From contig JACJYH010000001.1 of assembly GCA_020636195.1 (NCBI GenBank), positions 248,001-312,000 on the forward strand: a stretch of DNA of 64,000 bases, read 5' to 3'. Source of the stretch: Lewinellaceae bacterium. GTDB taxonomy: Bacteria; Bacteroidota; Bacteroidia; Chitinophagales; Saprospiraceae. The notes under the pieces are model-generated. The model was not told where the DNA came from. It worked only from the letters and a program-made list of their open reading frames with translations, and searched no databases. A program made the translations under genes and the position numbers. Below are positions 42,466 to 52,073 of this stretch, in pieces; the stretch's first letter is position 1; each line of letters begins with the position of its first letter.

Positions 42466-43296
42466 ATGTTATTACAAGTTTCAAACGTTGTTCAAACGGA
42501 TTATCTTTCAAAATTAATTTCTATGGCTGTAGAATATGCACCTAAATTAGCAGGTGCTATTATTGTCTACTTGATAGGATCTATGATCATAGGATGGATA
42601 AGCAGAGTTGTGAAGAAACTACTTCATGCTAAAAATGTAGATGCGTCTTTGCAATCGTTTTTGTATTCAGCAGTCAAAATCTTACTCAACATCTTGTTGT
42701 TACTTACAGTGTTCGGAATGCTTGGAGTTAATCTGACTTCATTTGCAGCAATCTTAGCCGGTTTAGCAGTTGGAGTTGGTGCAGCCTTAAATGGTACATT
42801 AGGAAACTTTGCTGGTGGAGTCATGATGCTTTTATTTAAACCATTCAAAGTAGGAGATTTAATTGAGGCGCAAGGTCAATTAGGTACAGTCACTGAACAA
42901 GGCATTTTCAATACATTCTTATTAAGCCCGGATAATAAAACTATAATCTTAGCGAATGGTGCATTGTCCACTGGAACCATTGTAAATTATACTACTCATG
43001 GAAATCTGAGAGTCGATCTTACTGCCGTTGTAGAGCCGGGTGCTGACATAGACAGAGTAAGAAAAATCGCCACTGATGCTCTTCTTTCTCATCCAAAAGT
43101 ACTAAAAAATCCTGCTCCTGAAGTCAATGTGATGAAAGTAGGTGATGGCATGGTTAGTCTTGCAGTCAGACCTTACACAGAACAGGCAGATTACTGGGAT
43201 GTATTCTTCGGCGGTCAAGAGTTGGTCAAAAAAGCCTTTGATCAGGCAGGTATTCATCAACCCATTCCACATCGAGTACTCATCAACAAAAATTAA
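42466..43296 (+). CDS. mscS: Small-conductance mechanosensitive channel (MscS)
   Basis: 276 residues, close to the E. coli MscS length. Three membrane helices: YAPKLAGAIIVYLIGSMIIG, ILLNILLLLTVFGMLGV, and the pore-lining TM3 FAAILAGLAVGVGAALNGTLGNFAGG, rich in Ala/Gly packing. The beta domain (FKPFKVGDLIEAQGQLGTV, IILANGALSTGTIVNYT) and C-terminal alpha/beta cage (LRVDLTAVVEPGADIDRV to QPIPHRVL) are complete. It opens under membrane tension to release solutes. A second, shorter MscS-like gene lies at 11501-12331. Confidence 0.94.
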   Translation: MLLQVSNVVQTDYLSKLISMAVEYAPKLAGAIIVYLIGSMIIGWISRVVKKLLHAKNVDASLQSFLYSAVKILLNILLLLTVFGMLGVNLTSFAAILAGLAVGVGAALNGTLGNFAGGVMMLLFKPFKVGDLIEAQGQLGTVTEQGIFNTFLLSPDNKTIILANGALSTGTIVNYTTHGNLRVDLTAVVEPGADIDRVRKIATDALLSHPKVLKNPAPEVNVMKVGDGMVSLAVRPYTEQADYWDVFFGGQELVKKAFDQAGIHQPIPHRVLINKN

Positions 43297-43314
43297 TCTC
43301 TTCTTTTTGAAAAT

Positions 43315-43351
43315 AAAAAACCCTTCCAAAAATTTTCGGAAGGGTTTTTTT
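43315..43351. terminator. Bidirectional terminator
   Basis: AAAAAACCCTTCC (43315-43327) pairs with GGAAGGGTTTTTT (43338-43350) between the converging mscS and T9SS cargo genes. Confidence 0.9.
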
Positions 43352-43401
43352 ATTGACTTGATCTAAATCAAATCTTTCTTAAACTCTGACTTTGGATCTT
43401 T

Positions 43402-46400
43402 TTATTCTATCAAAATCATCTTCTTTGTTGCTGTATATTGACCTGCAGTAATGGTATAATACAGTAACCCGGATGTTTGATCAAGTAAATCTATCTGAAC
43501 AGTGTTGACACCTTTCTCTCCAACCATGTTTATTGATGAAGCTACTTTACCGCTTACATCAAATATAGTGATGTTGGTTGTCATTGATTCAGGCAATTCG
43601 TAAGTGATAGCCGTTGTTCCTTTGAATGGGTTTGGAACGTTTTGGTGAACCACAAACTTACTGTCATTATCAGAAACGCTCCACTTGATATTTCTCACAT
43701 TGAGTACATCATCATACATTTCAGCATTGATGCCTGTAGAGTTCACAGACATGGCATTAACCAATGAAGATGACTTGTTTGCTTTTACAAGCACATTGAA
43801 CAATACATCACCAACCTGAAGGTTTTGTGAAGCTGCATTATTCCAGCTAAACACCACTAAACCATTAGCATTGTCAGTCACTTTAAAGTTTTCATTTGAA
43901 ATTTTCAAGACACCTGATTCAAATCCTTCAATGGAAAGAACAGAAGGATCAACTTGAAGTGAAAACTGCATTCCTGAAATCTTTGTCGATTCACCAGCTA
44001 AGATTGGGATGGCCACCATTTCATCTTGAACAAAAGCAATGTCTTGAGATAATACATTAAATGTTGTTCTGTTTCTGGATTGAGTTTTGTTATAATCATT
44101 TGGTTCCACATTACCATTGATATCACCTACTTTGATAGCTGTGAAATCTGTAATCATATTGGCACTCAAATTATTGATAGGATACACTTCAGGGAATGCA
44201 TATGTATGAGCAAGAGAAGGATCAGCAAAAGTATAATTCTTGTCGATAAATCTCCATGATGTATTACTTGTTATTTCATCAGTATATCCAAGGATTATTT
44301 TCCTTAACTCTGTCAAATCCAGTACTGTGATCTTATTATCTCTATTGGCGTCTGCTGCAATAAGTTTAAATGGTGACTGTATGCGCTCAAGGTTTAGAAT
44401 ATGTCTTTGAATCAAAACTAAATCTAGCGTTGATACGCCATTTTTCCAATCATCATTTTTATATGGTGAAACTTCATAGCTTCCACCCGCATCCATGTTG
44501 GCAAATGCAAATGCACCAGTGTTTCCAGTCAAAGCACGTAGCTCAGAACCTTTTAGTGCTACATCTACATCCTTCACTGGAATAGATTCCTCCGTAAGAA
44601 GCGTTCCATTAACTGTAAATCTACCCGCATCGTCAGAATCACAGACATTGTTGTTATCTTGGATGTCTATGAAAGTCTCCACAACTGATTGGACGATATT
44701 TCCATCAGGAGTGATAGACACTACCCAAATATCAACAATATTTCTACCAACATCGTCACAAGTATATACCCAATTCGGCGTTACTACAGGTTTTCCATCA
44801 ACAACTTCAGTAACTTCTGTAAATGAGAAATATACTTTGTATCCGCAAGGGTGTGAACTACCATTGTCAAAGTCTTTTGCCCAAACTTCAGCCATTCCAC
44901 TACCATCAGCCATAAGCATCAATGACATGGCTAAACCATTTTTCACGTATGCATTTGGTGATTTTTTATTGACAATATTGAAAATCTGGTCTTTGGTGGC
45001 TATGTTACCACACTTATCTTCAAATGAATATGAAACTCTATGCTGTCCAACTGGATATGCTCCTTCAATGGTTATGGTATTTCCATTTCCAGTAACAGGT
45101 GCTCCAAAGCTACCATCATTGTATAAATCTATCTTGTAAGAATATTTCAACACTGATGTACAGTTATCATCCGCTGTTACAGATAATGATATGTCTCCAG
45201 ATCCACATAAAGGATCGTAAGTATCTACCGAAACTACAGGTTCAAAATCATCAAATTCCGGTGCTTCGTTATCTAATACTTTGATTTCTTGGACATGCTC
45301 CCAAGTATTCACTCCAAGCGTTTTTTGCTTAGGATATTCTTTTCCAGTTGGGTCAAGATTTGGATAAAATTTACACCAGTCTATAACCGTCCAAGTTCTT
45401 AAAATCTTAAAACAAGCTACGCCATTAGTATTATTGAAGTTGAATGTCTGATCTGATTTTTGTGAACCGACAAGTGAGCAGCTACCATCTGTTAATATAG
45501 GATATCCCAAATTCTCCGGAGAAAATGCCGGACTATTAGGATCTGCGCATCCGTGTACAGACACATTTTCAGGCCATTCAGCTACTGCAGGACCATTATA
45601 TACTAATGCAGGATTCAACACAATAGTTATCACCTGAGTACAAGAAGCTGCAAATCCACCGGTATCCGTAACTTGGAAGGTTCTTGTGATACTTCCAGTT
45701 CGGCATCCTGTAACATCAACTACTGGATCCAATTCTTCCACATCCGGGTTTGCACAATTGTCAGTAGCAACTGCATTGCCAAAATCTTTTGACAAGTTCT
45801 CTACATCATATACAAAATCGCAATAAACAGTTTGGTCTGCAGGACAAGTAATCGTTGGACGAATTTTATCTTGTATTACAGCAGTCACCATGCAATCATT
45901 GTAATTTCCTGAAGCATCTATTGCTCTCAAAACAACCATTTTATTGCTTGTTGAGTTGACATCTGCACAACAGAATTGTACATGACTACCAAAACCGCAA
46001 GGATTTGAAATTTCTACAACATATCTTAAAGTGCCTTCATCTGATCCAATATCACGGAATTTATTGTTCCTTCTGTGAACAACATAATCTCCGGATCCAT
46101 CAGGTTCGCCTGATGCCCAGTCAGGAACATAAGTTGAAGTGTTTCCGCTAGACCATTTGAATGTATTTTCAGTAACTAAATCATTATATCCCGTAAGAAA
46201 ACGTGCTTCCGTATCAGGTAAGTATGTAAAAGCCTGAGTGTGCACCCAGTTTCCTTCCGCTTGGTTTTCATAAGATACCACATATCCACCCATCGCTTTT
46301 GCTGTCTTGTATGCTACATCAGGCATGGATGAATGCTGTGACAAATAGTAATAATGCGTCTCACCATTGGCATTGACATATTCGCCGAGAGGTAAAAATC

Positions 46401-47847
46401 CCGGAAACTCAGGAGCTTCACAACCACCACAATGAGGCGCATCCATTCTCCTAACTAATATTTTTGCTAAGGTACACTCATCATAACTTCCGTCATCAAA
46501 AACTGTCGATGAAACCCATGCTGTACCATCATTGGTAAGACCTACTGTAGGAAATTCATCACAAATAGCCACAGGTGGTGTATTATCAGTTACTTCTAAA
46601 TTTACGGTAACCGAAGTACTTTTATAACAATCGTCATAACCTGTATAGACAACATAATACTGACCAACTGCAAGATTTACGATCTTAGGTGCACCGTGCT
46701 TCACAACGGCCACAGGTGAATCGTCCTCAGCATTATAGACGTTGATGTCTAATGTAGTAGTTGGACTGCACGCATCTACTACAGTCAAATGGGGCTGTGC
46801 GAGATTTACAGCGGCTTGACAAGAATGATCACTTGTCGTTGCAGTCAAGTCAACAGCACCACTCATAACAGGTCCATATTTATCTTCGATTTCAATGATC
46901 TGAAGCTCTGTTCTAGTCCTATTGAGACATGACCATTCGATGATATTCCATGTACGCATAACTTTAGTGACACATTTCACCTTCACTTTAGTATCTGAAT
47001 AGGATATCATTATATTGCAAAGTGCGTCAGGATTGTTGTATAAAGAAATATCATCAATCGATGGCACTCCTGTCCCTTTTGAAATAAGATTATCTTGAGC
47101 ATCATAGTGATCTTCCGGGTCAGGGTTACCATTAGCAAGTGGAGCCCATACATCATCACCAAAACCATGATCACATGTGATGGATGTGGCATTGTTAACT
47201 AGTAAATTTTCCGGAATATCAATATCCTCCAAATCAGCAATAGTAGTGACATTGAAGGTCACAACACATGGTAAAGATGTATTGTTATGCGCATCTGTAG
47301 CTGTATATGTTCTAACAACTTGTTTTAAAACATTATCAGCCAATGCTCCGCTACAATCATTTGGAGTTGTCAATTCATTGATTATATCCGTAGTATAAGC
47401 AACACAATTTTCCGTTACCGAAAGCTCGTAATTCTCCATTTCTATGCACGTAAGCTCTATCGGAGCCGTTGGGCAAGCGATAACTGGTTTCATTTTATCT
47501 TCAATTTGAAGAGAAGACCAGCAAGAGTTACCTGCATTTGAAACTTTAGCATACAAGGTTTTGCCAACATGGCTACAAGTGACATTTGGGCTACCAAGAA
47601 TTTGAGGCCCGGTTGGTGTAGTCATCACTGTAACCGTACCTCCACCACCACAAGTACTTCCGTCAGCAAGTATCATGGAAGGAGTCACTTCTACAGTTCC
47701 ACTGCTTCCTATAGACACCTGCACAGATGGCTTACAAGTACATGAAGGGGTTTGAGCCACGATAGGATGACTTAAAGCAATGCTCATAGCTACTACTAAG
47801 ATGATGTGTAACTGATGAGTAAATCGCGTAAAAATACAATTCATCAT
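43402..47847 (-). CDS. Very large T9SS cargo with C-type-lectin-like, dockerin-like and Ig/HYR-like regions
   Basis: 1481 residues from the ATG at 47847; the TTG at 47856 is less likely. Signal peptide ends SIALSHPIVA-Q. Cys-rich repeats with DKMKPVIACPTAPIELTC, DKYGPVMSG, DNTPPVAICDEFP, DKIRPTITCPADQTVYC look like HYR/Ig-type modules. Around residues 490-620 is a C-type-lectin-like domain (HYYYLSQHSSMPDVAYKTA, GEPDGSGDYVVHR). Around 1140-1200 is a dockerin-type pair (VSTLDLVLIQRHILNLE, ADANRDNKITVLDLTELRK), followed by a cohesin-like beta region (AVPILAGESTKISGMQFSLQ). A type A sorting domain ends it (QNVPNPFKGTTAITYELP, KKMILIE). Predicted to be a surface adhesin or matrix protein. Confidence 0.85.
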   Translation of the reverse strand: MMNCIFTRFTHQLHIILVVAMSIALSHPIVAQTPSCTCKPSVQVSIGSSGTVEVTPSMILADGSTCGGGGTVTVMTTPTGPQILGSPNVTCSHVGKTLYAKVSNAGNSCWSSLQIEDKMKPVIACPTAPIELTCIEMENYELSVTENCVAYTTDIINELTTPNDCSGALADNVLKQVVRTYTATDAHNNTSLPCVVTFNVTTIADLEDIDIPENLLVNNATSITCDHGFGDDVWAPLANGNPDPEDHYDAQDNLISKGTGVPSIDDISLYNNPDALCNIMISYSDTKVKVKCVTKVMRTWNIIEWSCLNRTRTELQIIEIEDKYGPVMSGAVDLTATTSDHSCQAAVNLAQPHLTVVDACSPTTTLDINVYNAEDDSPVAVVKHGAPKIVNLAVGQYYVVYTGYDDCYKSTSVTVNLEVTDNTPPVAICDEFPTVGLTNDGTAWVSSTVFDDGSYDECTLAKILVRRMDAPHCGGCEAPEFPGFLPLGEYVNANGETHYYYLSQHSSMPDVAYKTAKAMGGYVVSYENQAEGNWVHTQAFTYLPDTEARFLTGYNDLVTENTFKWSSGNTSTYVPDWASGEPDGSGDYVVHRRNNKFRDIGSDEGTLRYVVEISNPCGFGSHVQFCCADVNSTSNKMVVLRAIDASGNYNDCMVTAVIQDKIRPTITCPADQTVYCDFVYDVENLSKDFGNAVATDNCANPDVEELDPVVDVTGCRTGSITRTFQVTDTGGFAASCTQVITIVLNPALVYNGPAVAEWPENVSVHGCADPNSPAFSPENLGYPILTDGSCSLVGSQKSDQTFNFNNTNGVACFKILRTWTVIDWCKFYPNLDPTGKEYPKQKTLGVNTWEHVQEIKVLDNEAPEFDDFEPVVSVDTYDPLCGSGDISLSVTADDNCTSVLKYSYKIDLYNDGSFGAPVTGNGNTITIEGAYPVGQHRVSYSFEDKCGNIATKDQIFNIVNKKSPNAYVKNGLAMSLMLMADGSGMAEVWAKDFDNGSSHPCGYKVYFSFTEVTEVVDGKPVVTPNWVYTCDDVGRNIVDIWVVSITPDGNIVQSVVETFIDIQDNNNVCDSDDAGRFTVNGTLLTEESIPVKDVDVALKGSELRALTGNTGAFAFANMDAGGSYEVSPYKNDDWKNGVSTLDLVLIQRHILNLERIQSPFKLIAADANRDNKITVLDLTELRKIILGYTDEITSNTSWRFIDKNYTFADPSLAHTYAFPEVYPINNLSANMITDFTAIKVGDINGNVEPNDYNKTQSRNRTTFNVLSQDIAFVQDEMVAIPILAGESTKISGMQFSLQVDPSVLSIEGFESGVLKISNENFKVTDNANGLVVFSWNNAASQNLQVGDVLFNVLVKANKSSSLVNAMSVNSTGINAEMYDDVLNVRNIKWSVSDNDSKFVVHQNVPNPFKGTTAITYELPESMTTNITIFDVSGKVASSINMVGEKGVNTVQIDLLDQTSGLLYYTITAGQYTATKKMILIE

Positions 47848-48052
47848 GAGATCCAATTTTGAGTTATAAAAAATTAAACATGGTTACAAAATAATATTTG
47901 GTGTTGTGCGATGGCACGGCTACGCCTACCTATTGTTTGGCACAATTGACCAATTAGAACCAGTGATTAGGGTCACTAATTCTAAGTAAAATTTACACTG
48001 TTCAGAGGATGGTTTCTTGACTTCATTTATTCACATAATACGAAATCAAACA

Positions 48053-48084
48053 CAAATGTAAATTTTTTATAATATGTAATCAAA
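48053..48084 (-). promoter_or_regulatory. Canonical Bacteroidota promoter of the large T9SS cargo gene
   Basis: Minus strand: TTTG (48084-48081), 20 bases, then TACATTTG (48060-48053). Both elements and the spacing match the phylum consensus. The implied leader is about 200 bases (47848 to about 48047); within it I see no clear RNA element. Confidence 0.7.
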
Positions 48085-48196
48085 TGTTTTTGAAAGATTT
48101 TTTTATAATTTTTTTTCTTAATATGTAATTTTCACATTTTTTGACACCTATATATTTGGTATATTTTATACCGTCTGCTTTACTTTTTTAAATTCT

Positions 48197-49846
48197 TCAA
48201 TTGTAAGAAGAAAAAGAATCTAAGTTTTCCAGCAGAATGTTATTCTTTATGATGTTCATAGATTTCTTAACATACGGATCTACTTTTATAAAATATTTTT
48301 GGGCGTTATCCTTTCCAAAAAAGTATTTAACCATCACTTTTTTCACTTCAGAATCTAAATGGTGGAATGTAAAGTTCTTCATTTTTGGAGCATGATCTTC
48401 ATATGCAAAAGATATCAATCCTTCATAATAACCATTTGGAATTTCCCATGACAGAATATCTTTAACTCGCTCAAAATTCAATTTTTGCTTTGTTATATAC
48501 CTGAATGTATATTCGCTCAACAATTCTTGAATGCCAAAAAGGTGTGGATCCTTATAAATAGTATCCATAGATATAAAAATATCAGGAGAAATTCCGCCTG
48601 ATGCTTTCATAGGCCTATTCAATATAAGCGATGTATAAGTCGCAGTGTCATGCACCAATATACTATCTTTATTAAATAAGTCACCATGCAAAAATCTTGC
48701 ATCAAGATCCGTTTCATAATTGGGACGATCAGAATAATCTCTCTGGATTGATCTCCCTGATGGTGTATAATACCTTGCTACTGTCAGCCTCATGGCACCG
48801 CCATTGTTGAGTGGAAATTGCTCTTGAACCAAGCCTTTCCCGAATGATCTTCTACCTATGATGATTCCCCTATCCCAATCTTGGATAGCGCCTGCAACAA
48901 TTTCACTAGCAGATGCAGAGTTTTCGTCTATAAGGACAATGATTTTTTCAATATTGAAAAATGCTTTTCCGTTGGTTTTATAATCATTTCTCTTCCGATT
49001 TCTCCCTTCCGTGTAAACGAGAATTTTATCTTTTTCTTTAAATAGTTGACACAAAATATTTGTGGCCTCCGGTAAATAACCACCGGGATTATTTCTCAAA
49101 TCCAAAATAAGATGTTTCGCACTATTATTCTTTTCAAAATACGTCTCAATTGCCAACATAAACTCTTGATATGTTTTTGAACCAAATCTATCTATCTTAA
49201 CCAATAGGGTTTGCAAACTGTCGAATAAATAGGGATGTACAGAAGATATCTGAATATCATCAGGTATCAGTGTAAATTTCTTTGGTGTTCCATTGCGAAG
49301 TATATCCAATGTGATGGCGCCTTCAGTTGTCGGAATGAGCATTTTTCTTATCGTATCAAAACTCAAAGATTTACCTGCTATGACTGTATCATTGATACCA
49401 ATGATCTTATCAAATATTTTTAATCCTGAACGTTCTGCTGGGCTATCAGTAAGCACAGAAGAAATCACTACGGTATCATCAATCAAGTAGTTCTCAATGC
49501 CTATTCCCTTATAATGGCCATTCATTTGTGTATTGACATCTTGCACTTCTGAAGGACTGATATAGATAGAATGTGGGTCAAGAGACTTGAAGACAGCTTG
49601 TATGGCGTCTTCTAACATCACATCATCATCTATTTTATCTATATACTTTGAGTCTATATATCGTATGAGTTCTTCTACTCGTCCTACTGAAGAATTCTTG
49701 TGATTTCCATCGATTTTCGATACATCAACTAAGGAATCTTCCGGAATTTCATTCATTTTATATCCGGCCATCATGCCTACGATGATGCATACTGCGAGTA
49801 TGAGTGGTTGTAAAACTTTGTATTCTGTAGGGCCTCCTGGATTCAA
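48197..49846 (-). CDS. C-terminal processing peptidase, S41 family
   Basis: 549 residues. One N-terminal membrane helix (YKVLQPLILAVCIIVGMMAG) anchors it in the inner membrane facing the periplasm. A PDZ domain follows at about 115-195 (GIGIENYLIDDTVVISSVL, AERSGLKIFDKIIGIND), then the S41 catalytic core (LILDLRNNPGGYLPEATNI; ENSASASEIVAGAIQDWDRG with the nucleophilic Ser; RRSFGKGLVQEQFPL with the Lys). CtpA/Prc-type proteases trim or degrade envelope proteins. The start is TTG at 49846, since a stop codon lies two codons upstream and the next Met is inside the helix. Confidence 0.93.
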   Translation of the reverse strand: MNPGGPTEYKVLQPLILAVCIIVGMMAGYKMNEIPEDSLVDVSKIDGNHKNSSVGRVEELIRYIDSKYIDKIDDDVMLEDAIQAVFKSLDPHSIYISPSEVQDVNTQMNGHYKGIGIENYLIDDTVVISSVLTDSPAERSGLKIFDKIIGINDTVIAGKSLSFDTIRKMLIPTTEGAITLDILRNGTPKKFTLIPDDIQISSVHPYLFDSLQTLLVKIDRFGSKTYQEFMLAIETYFEKNNSAKHLILDLRNNPGGYLPEATNILCQLFKEKDKILVYTEGRNRKRNDYKTNGKAFFNIEKIIVLIDENSASASEIVAGAIQDWDRGIIIGRRSFGKGLVQEQFPLNNGGAMRLTVARYYTPSGRSIQRDYSDRPNYETDLDARFLHGDLFNKDSILVHDTATYTSLILNRPMKASGGISPDIFISMDTIYKDPHLFGIQELLSEYTFRYITKQKLNFERVKDILSWEIPNGYYEGLISFAYEDHAPKMKNFTFHHLDSEVKKVMVKYFFGKDNAQKYFIKVDPYVKKSMNIIKNNILLENLDSFSSYN

Positions 49847-50054
49847 TGCTTATAACGTTATATGGATAAAATAGCTAATATCGTTCCAATTTTTATTACC
49901 CACCGAATATCAACGCCTCTATTACAAGAATAAATCCAATGTTAATAGATAAATGTTGCTTAAAATTCAACTGAATATAATTCAATTATGAATCTTGAAT
50001 TTATTAGCATAAGTCCATCAACATCTATCAAATATATCCAATTCTAATTTTGCA

Positions 50055-51605
50055 TCAGCTCAATCGAATCTCGTCTTTGGCTTCATCAAAAAAGGTATAT
50101 TCAAAGAAGTGGTAATTGTCATTTTCCGATATATTTATCCATTTCTTATATTTCCACAGCCATTTCATTTGCAAGCTTGGAAAACCCTCCTTGATATATG
50201 CTTTGACGAACGGATTTGTAACCAGCGAGAGCTTTGTTGTTGGCCTAGATTGTAGTATAAATACTATATCCCTAAGAATATTATCAATGACTAAAATCGT
50301 AGGGTTCACTTTTCCTGTACCTTGACATGTTGGGCACACCTCCCTTGTATCAATGTTCACTTCAGGTCTGGTTCGTTGCCGAGTTATCTGCATCAGCCCA
50401 AATTTACTCAACGGCAGTATTGTATGCTGAGCACGATCATTGCTCATAAAATCTTTCATCTTATTGTATAAGCTGACTTTATTTTCTGAAGTCCGCATAT
50501 CAATAAAATCGATAATGATCAGCCCACCGATATCTCTCAATCTGAGTTGTCTTGCTATCTCTTCTCCAGCTTCTAAATTGACAGAAATAGCTGCTTCTTC
50601 TTGGTCTCTTTTGACCATTTTTGGTCCGGAATTGACATCTATGACATGCATCGCCTCGGTGTGCTCAATAATGACATAGGCGCCACTAGACATGGTAGAA
50701 GTCTTACCAAAAGAAGCTTTAATTTGTCTATTGATATCAAATTGGTCGAAAAGATGCCTATTCCCTTTATAAAACTGTAATATTTTTACTTTTTCGGGGG
50801 CTATAGATTGCAAATATTCTTTGATGCCATTATACAAGTCTTTATCATCGGTGACGATTCTATTGAAATTATCATTCAAAATGTCACGCAAAATACTATT
50901 CGTTTTGTCTATTTCACTGAGAATTTTATTTGGAGTTTTAGTTTTGCGTAGTTGCTCAAACATACTCTTCCACTTCTCCTCAAGTTCTTTGATATCATTG
51001 TGAAGATCCACAACCTTTTTGCCTTCAGCAGCTGTTCTGACGATTACACCAAAATTTTTAGGTTTAATACTTTCCACTAAAACTTTGAGCCGTTTGCGTT
51101 CTTCTGAAGAACCTATCTTTTTTGAAACCGCAACAATCTCTGAAAAAGGCGTCAGCACTACAAACCTTCCCGGTAGAGTCAATTCACAGCTTAAACATGG
51201 GCCTTTAGTGGATATTGGCTCTTTCAATACCTGAACAATCACATGGGTATTTTTATCAAAAACTTGGTCAATTTTACCCGTTTTGGGATTGTCTGGTTCT
51301 AGTTTAAAGTTTTCAAGTAAAGGATTGTTATATGATCCATTGATGACGGCGTTTGTATATTTTATAAGAGATTTGATTTGGGGACCAAGGTCAGTATAAT
51401 GCAAAAAGGCATCTTTTCTATGACCAACGTCCATAAATGCCGCATTCAGACCCGGCATGAGTTTTTTAATGCTTCCTAAGAAAACATCACCTACCGTAGA
51501 TGTATTATTTGTTTTTTGCCGATGAATCTCGACGAGTTTACTTCCTTCCAATAAGGCAATCTCCACTTCATTGGCTGAGGATTTTATAATTAATTCTTTG
51601 TCCAC
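50055..51605 (-). CDS. rng: Ribonuclease G (Rne/Rng family)
   Basis: 516 residues, RNase G-sized, without the long C-terminal scaffold of RNase E. S1 domain about 35-125 (GDVFLGSIKKLMPGLNAAFMDVG), then the RNase H-like/DNase I-like catalytic part with the magnesium Asp residues in HVIDVNSGP and LIIIDFID, and the zinc-link CPTCQGTG. Cuts single-stranded AU-rich RNA: 5S/16S rRNA maturation and mRNA decay. GTG start at 51605. Upstream on the same strand are HU, TPR and a 30-residue ribosomal-type gene, a neighbourhood seen in other Bacteroidota. Confidence 0.95.
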   Translation of the reverse strand: MDKELIIKSSANEVEIALLEGSKLVEIHRQKTNNTSTVGDVFLGSIKKLMPGLNAAFMDVGHRKDAFLHYTDLGPQIKSLIKYTNAVINGSYNNPLLENFKLEPDNPKTGKIDQVFDKNTHVIVQVLKEPISTKGPCLSCELTLPGRFVVLTPFSEIVAVSKKIGSSEERKRLKVLVESIKPKNFGVIVRTAAEGKKVVDLHNDIKELEEKWKSMFEQLRKTKTPNKILSEIDKTNSILRDILNDNFNRIVTDDKDLYNGIKEYLQSIAPEKVKILQFYKGNRHLFDQFDINRQIKASFGKTSTMSSGAYVIIEHTEAMHVIDVNSGPKMVKRDQEEAAISVNLEAGEEIARQLRLRDIGGLIIIDFIDMRTSENKVSLYNKMKDFMSNDRAQHTILPLSKFGLMQITRQRTRPEVNIDTREVCPTCQGTGKVNPTILVIDNILRDIVFILQSRPTTKLSLVTNPFVKAYIKEGFPSLQMKWLWKYKKWINISENDNYHFFEYTFFDEAKDEIRLS

Positions 51606-51910
51606 GTTGACATATTCTTTATGGCTTACAAAAATTTTTGATAGTGTTTACAATGGCACTATACATACCTTCTAGAAATCAACAATATAAGATTTCAAAT
51701 ACCTTTCCACTCATAATTCGGAGGCGCATATGAGGATAGTATATTCAATCCAGAAATTAGGTCATCAAAAAGTGAACAGAAACATGTTTTTTTATAGTTT
51801 GACTTTTACACTGTGTGTTTACAGTTTTCTTCAGTGAGAGTCTATATATTTTTTGAAAATGCTTTATATTTTGGACCTAAAAGTATTTCATTCACTTTAT
51901 AATGAAGAAG
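51606..51910. other. Upstream region of the RNase G gene
   Basis: About 305 bases, AT-rich. It presumably contains the rng promoter and 5' leader, but I see no clear TAnnTTTG box at a typical distance and no gene. Leaders of RNase E/G genes often carry autoregulatory structure; none could be recognised by eye. Confidence 0.4.
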
Positions 51911-51940
51911 GGATTACGCTAATTAAATAAACGTAATCCT
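51911..51940 (-). terminator. Terminator-like hairpin after the 30-residue gene
   Basis: Minus strand: AGGATTACGT pairs with (A)GCGTAATCCC-type partner (51911-51919 with 51931-51939; core GGATTACG/CGTAATCC). The tail CTTCTTCATT is only moderately T-rich. Confidence 0.6.
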
Positions 51941-51952
51941 TTCAAAATCTAC

Positions 51953-52045
51953 CTATTTCTTCTTTTTATGTCTATTCTTTCTTAATCTCTTTTTACGCTT
52001 ATGCGTAGATATCTTATGTCGTTTTCTTTTTTTACCACAAGGCAT
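51953..52045 (-). CDS. Tiny basic ribosomal-type protein (AURKAIP1/COX24 domain, mS38/bS22-like)
   Basis: 30 residues: MPCGKKRKRHKISTHKRKKR, then LRKNRHKKKK. More than half of the residues are Lys or Arg. This is the bacterial form of the AURKAIP1/COX24 C-terminal domain, homologous to mitochondrial small-subunit protein mS38 and mycobacterial bS22, which bind near helix 44 of the small rRNA. It is present in most Bacteroidota and often missed because of its size. The ATG lies 28 bases after the TPR gene stop, and a hairpin terminator follows, so it is the last gene of the HU-TPR operon. Ribosomal association is inferred from homology. Confidence 0.85.
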   Translation of the reverse strand: MPCGKKRKRHKISTHKRKKRLRKNRHKKKK

Positions 52046-52073
52046 ATTTACAATTTTAATTGTTAAAAAATTA

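Noticed and set aside
44495..45139. Plus-strand frame of 214 codons
   Set aside because: Antisense to the large T9SS cargo, whose domains are recognisable through this stretch.
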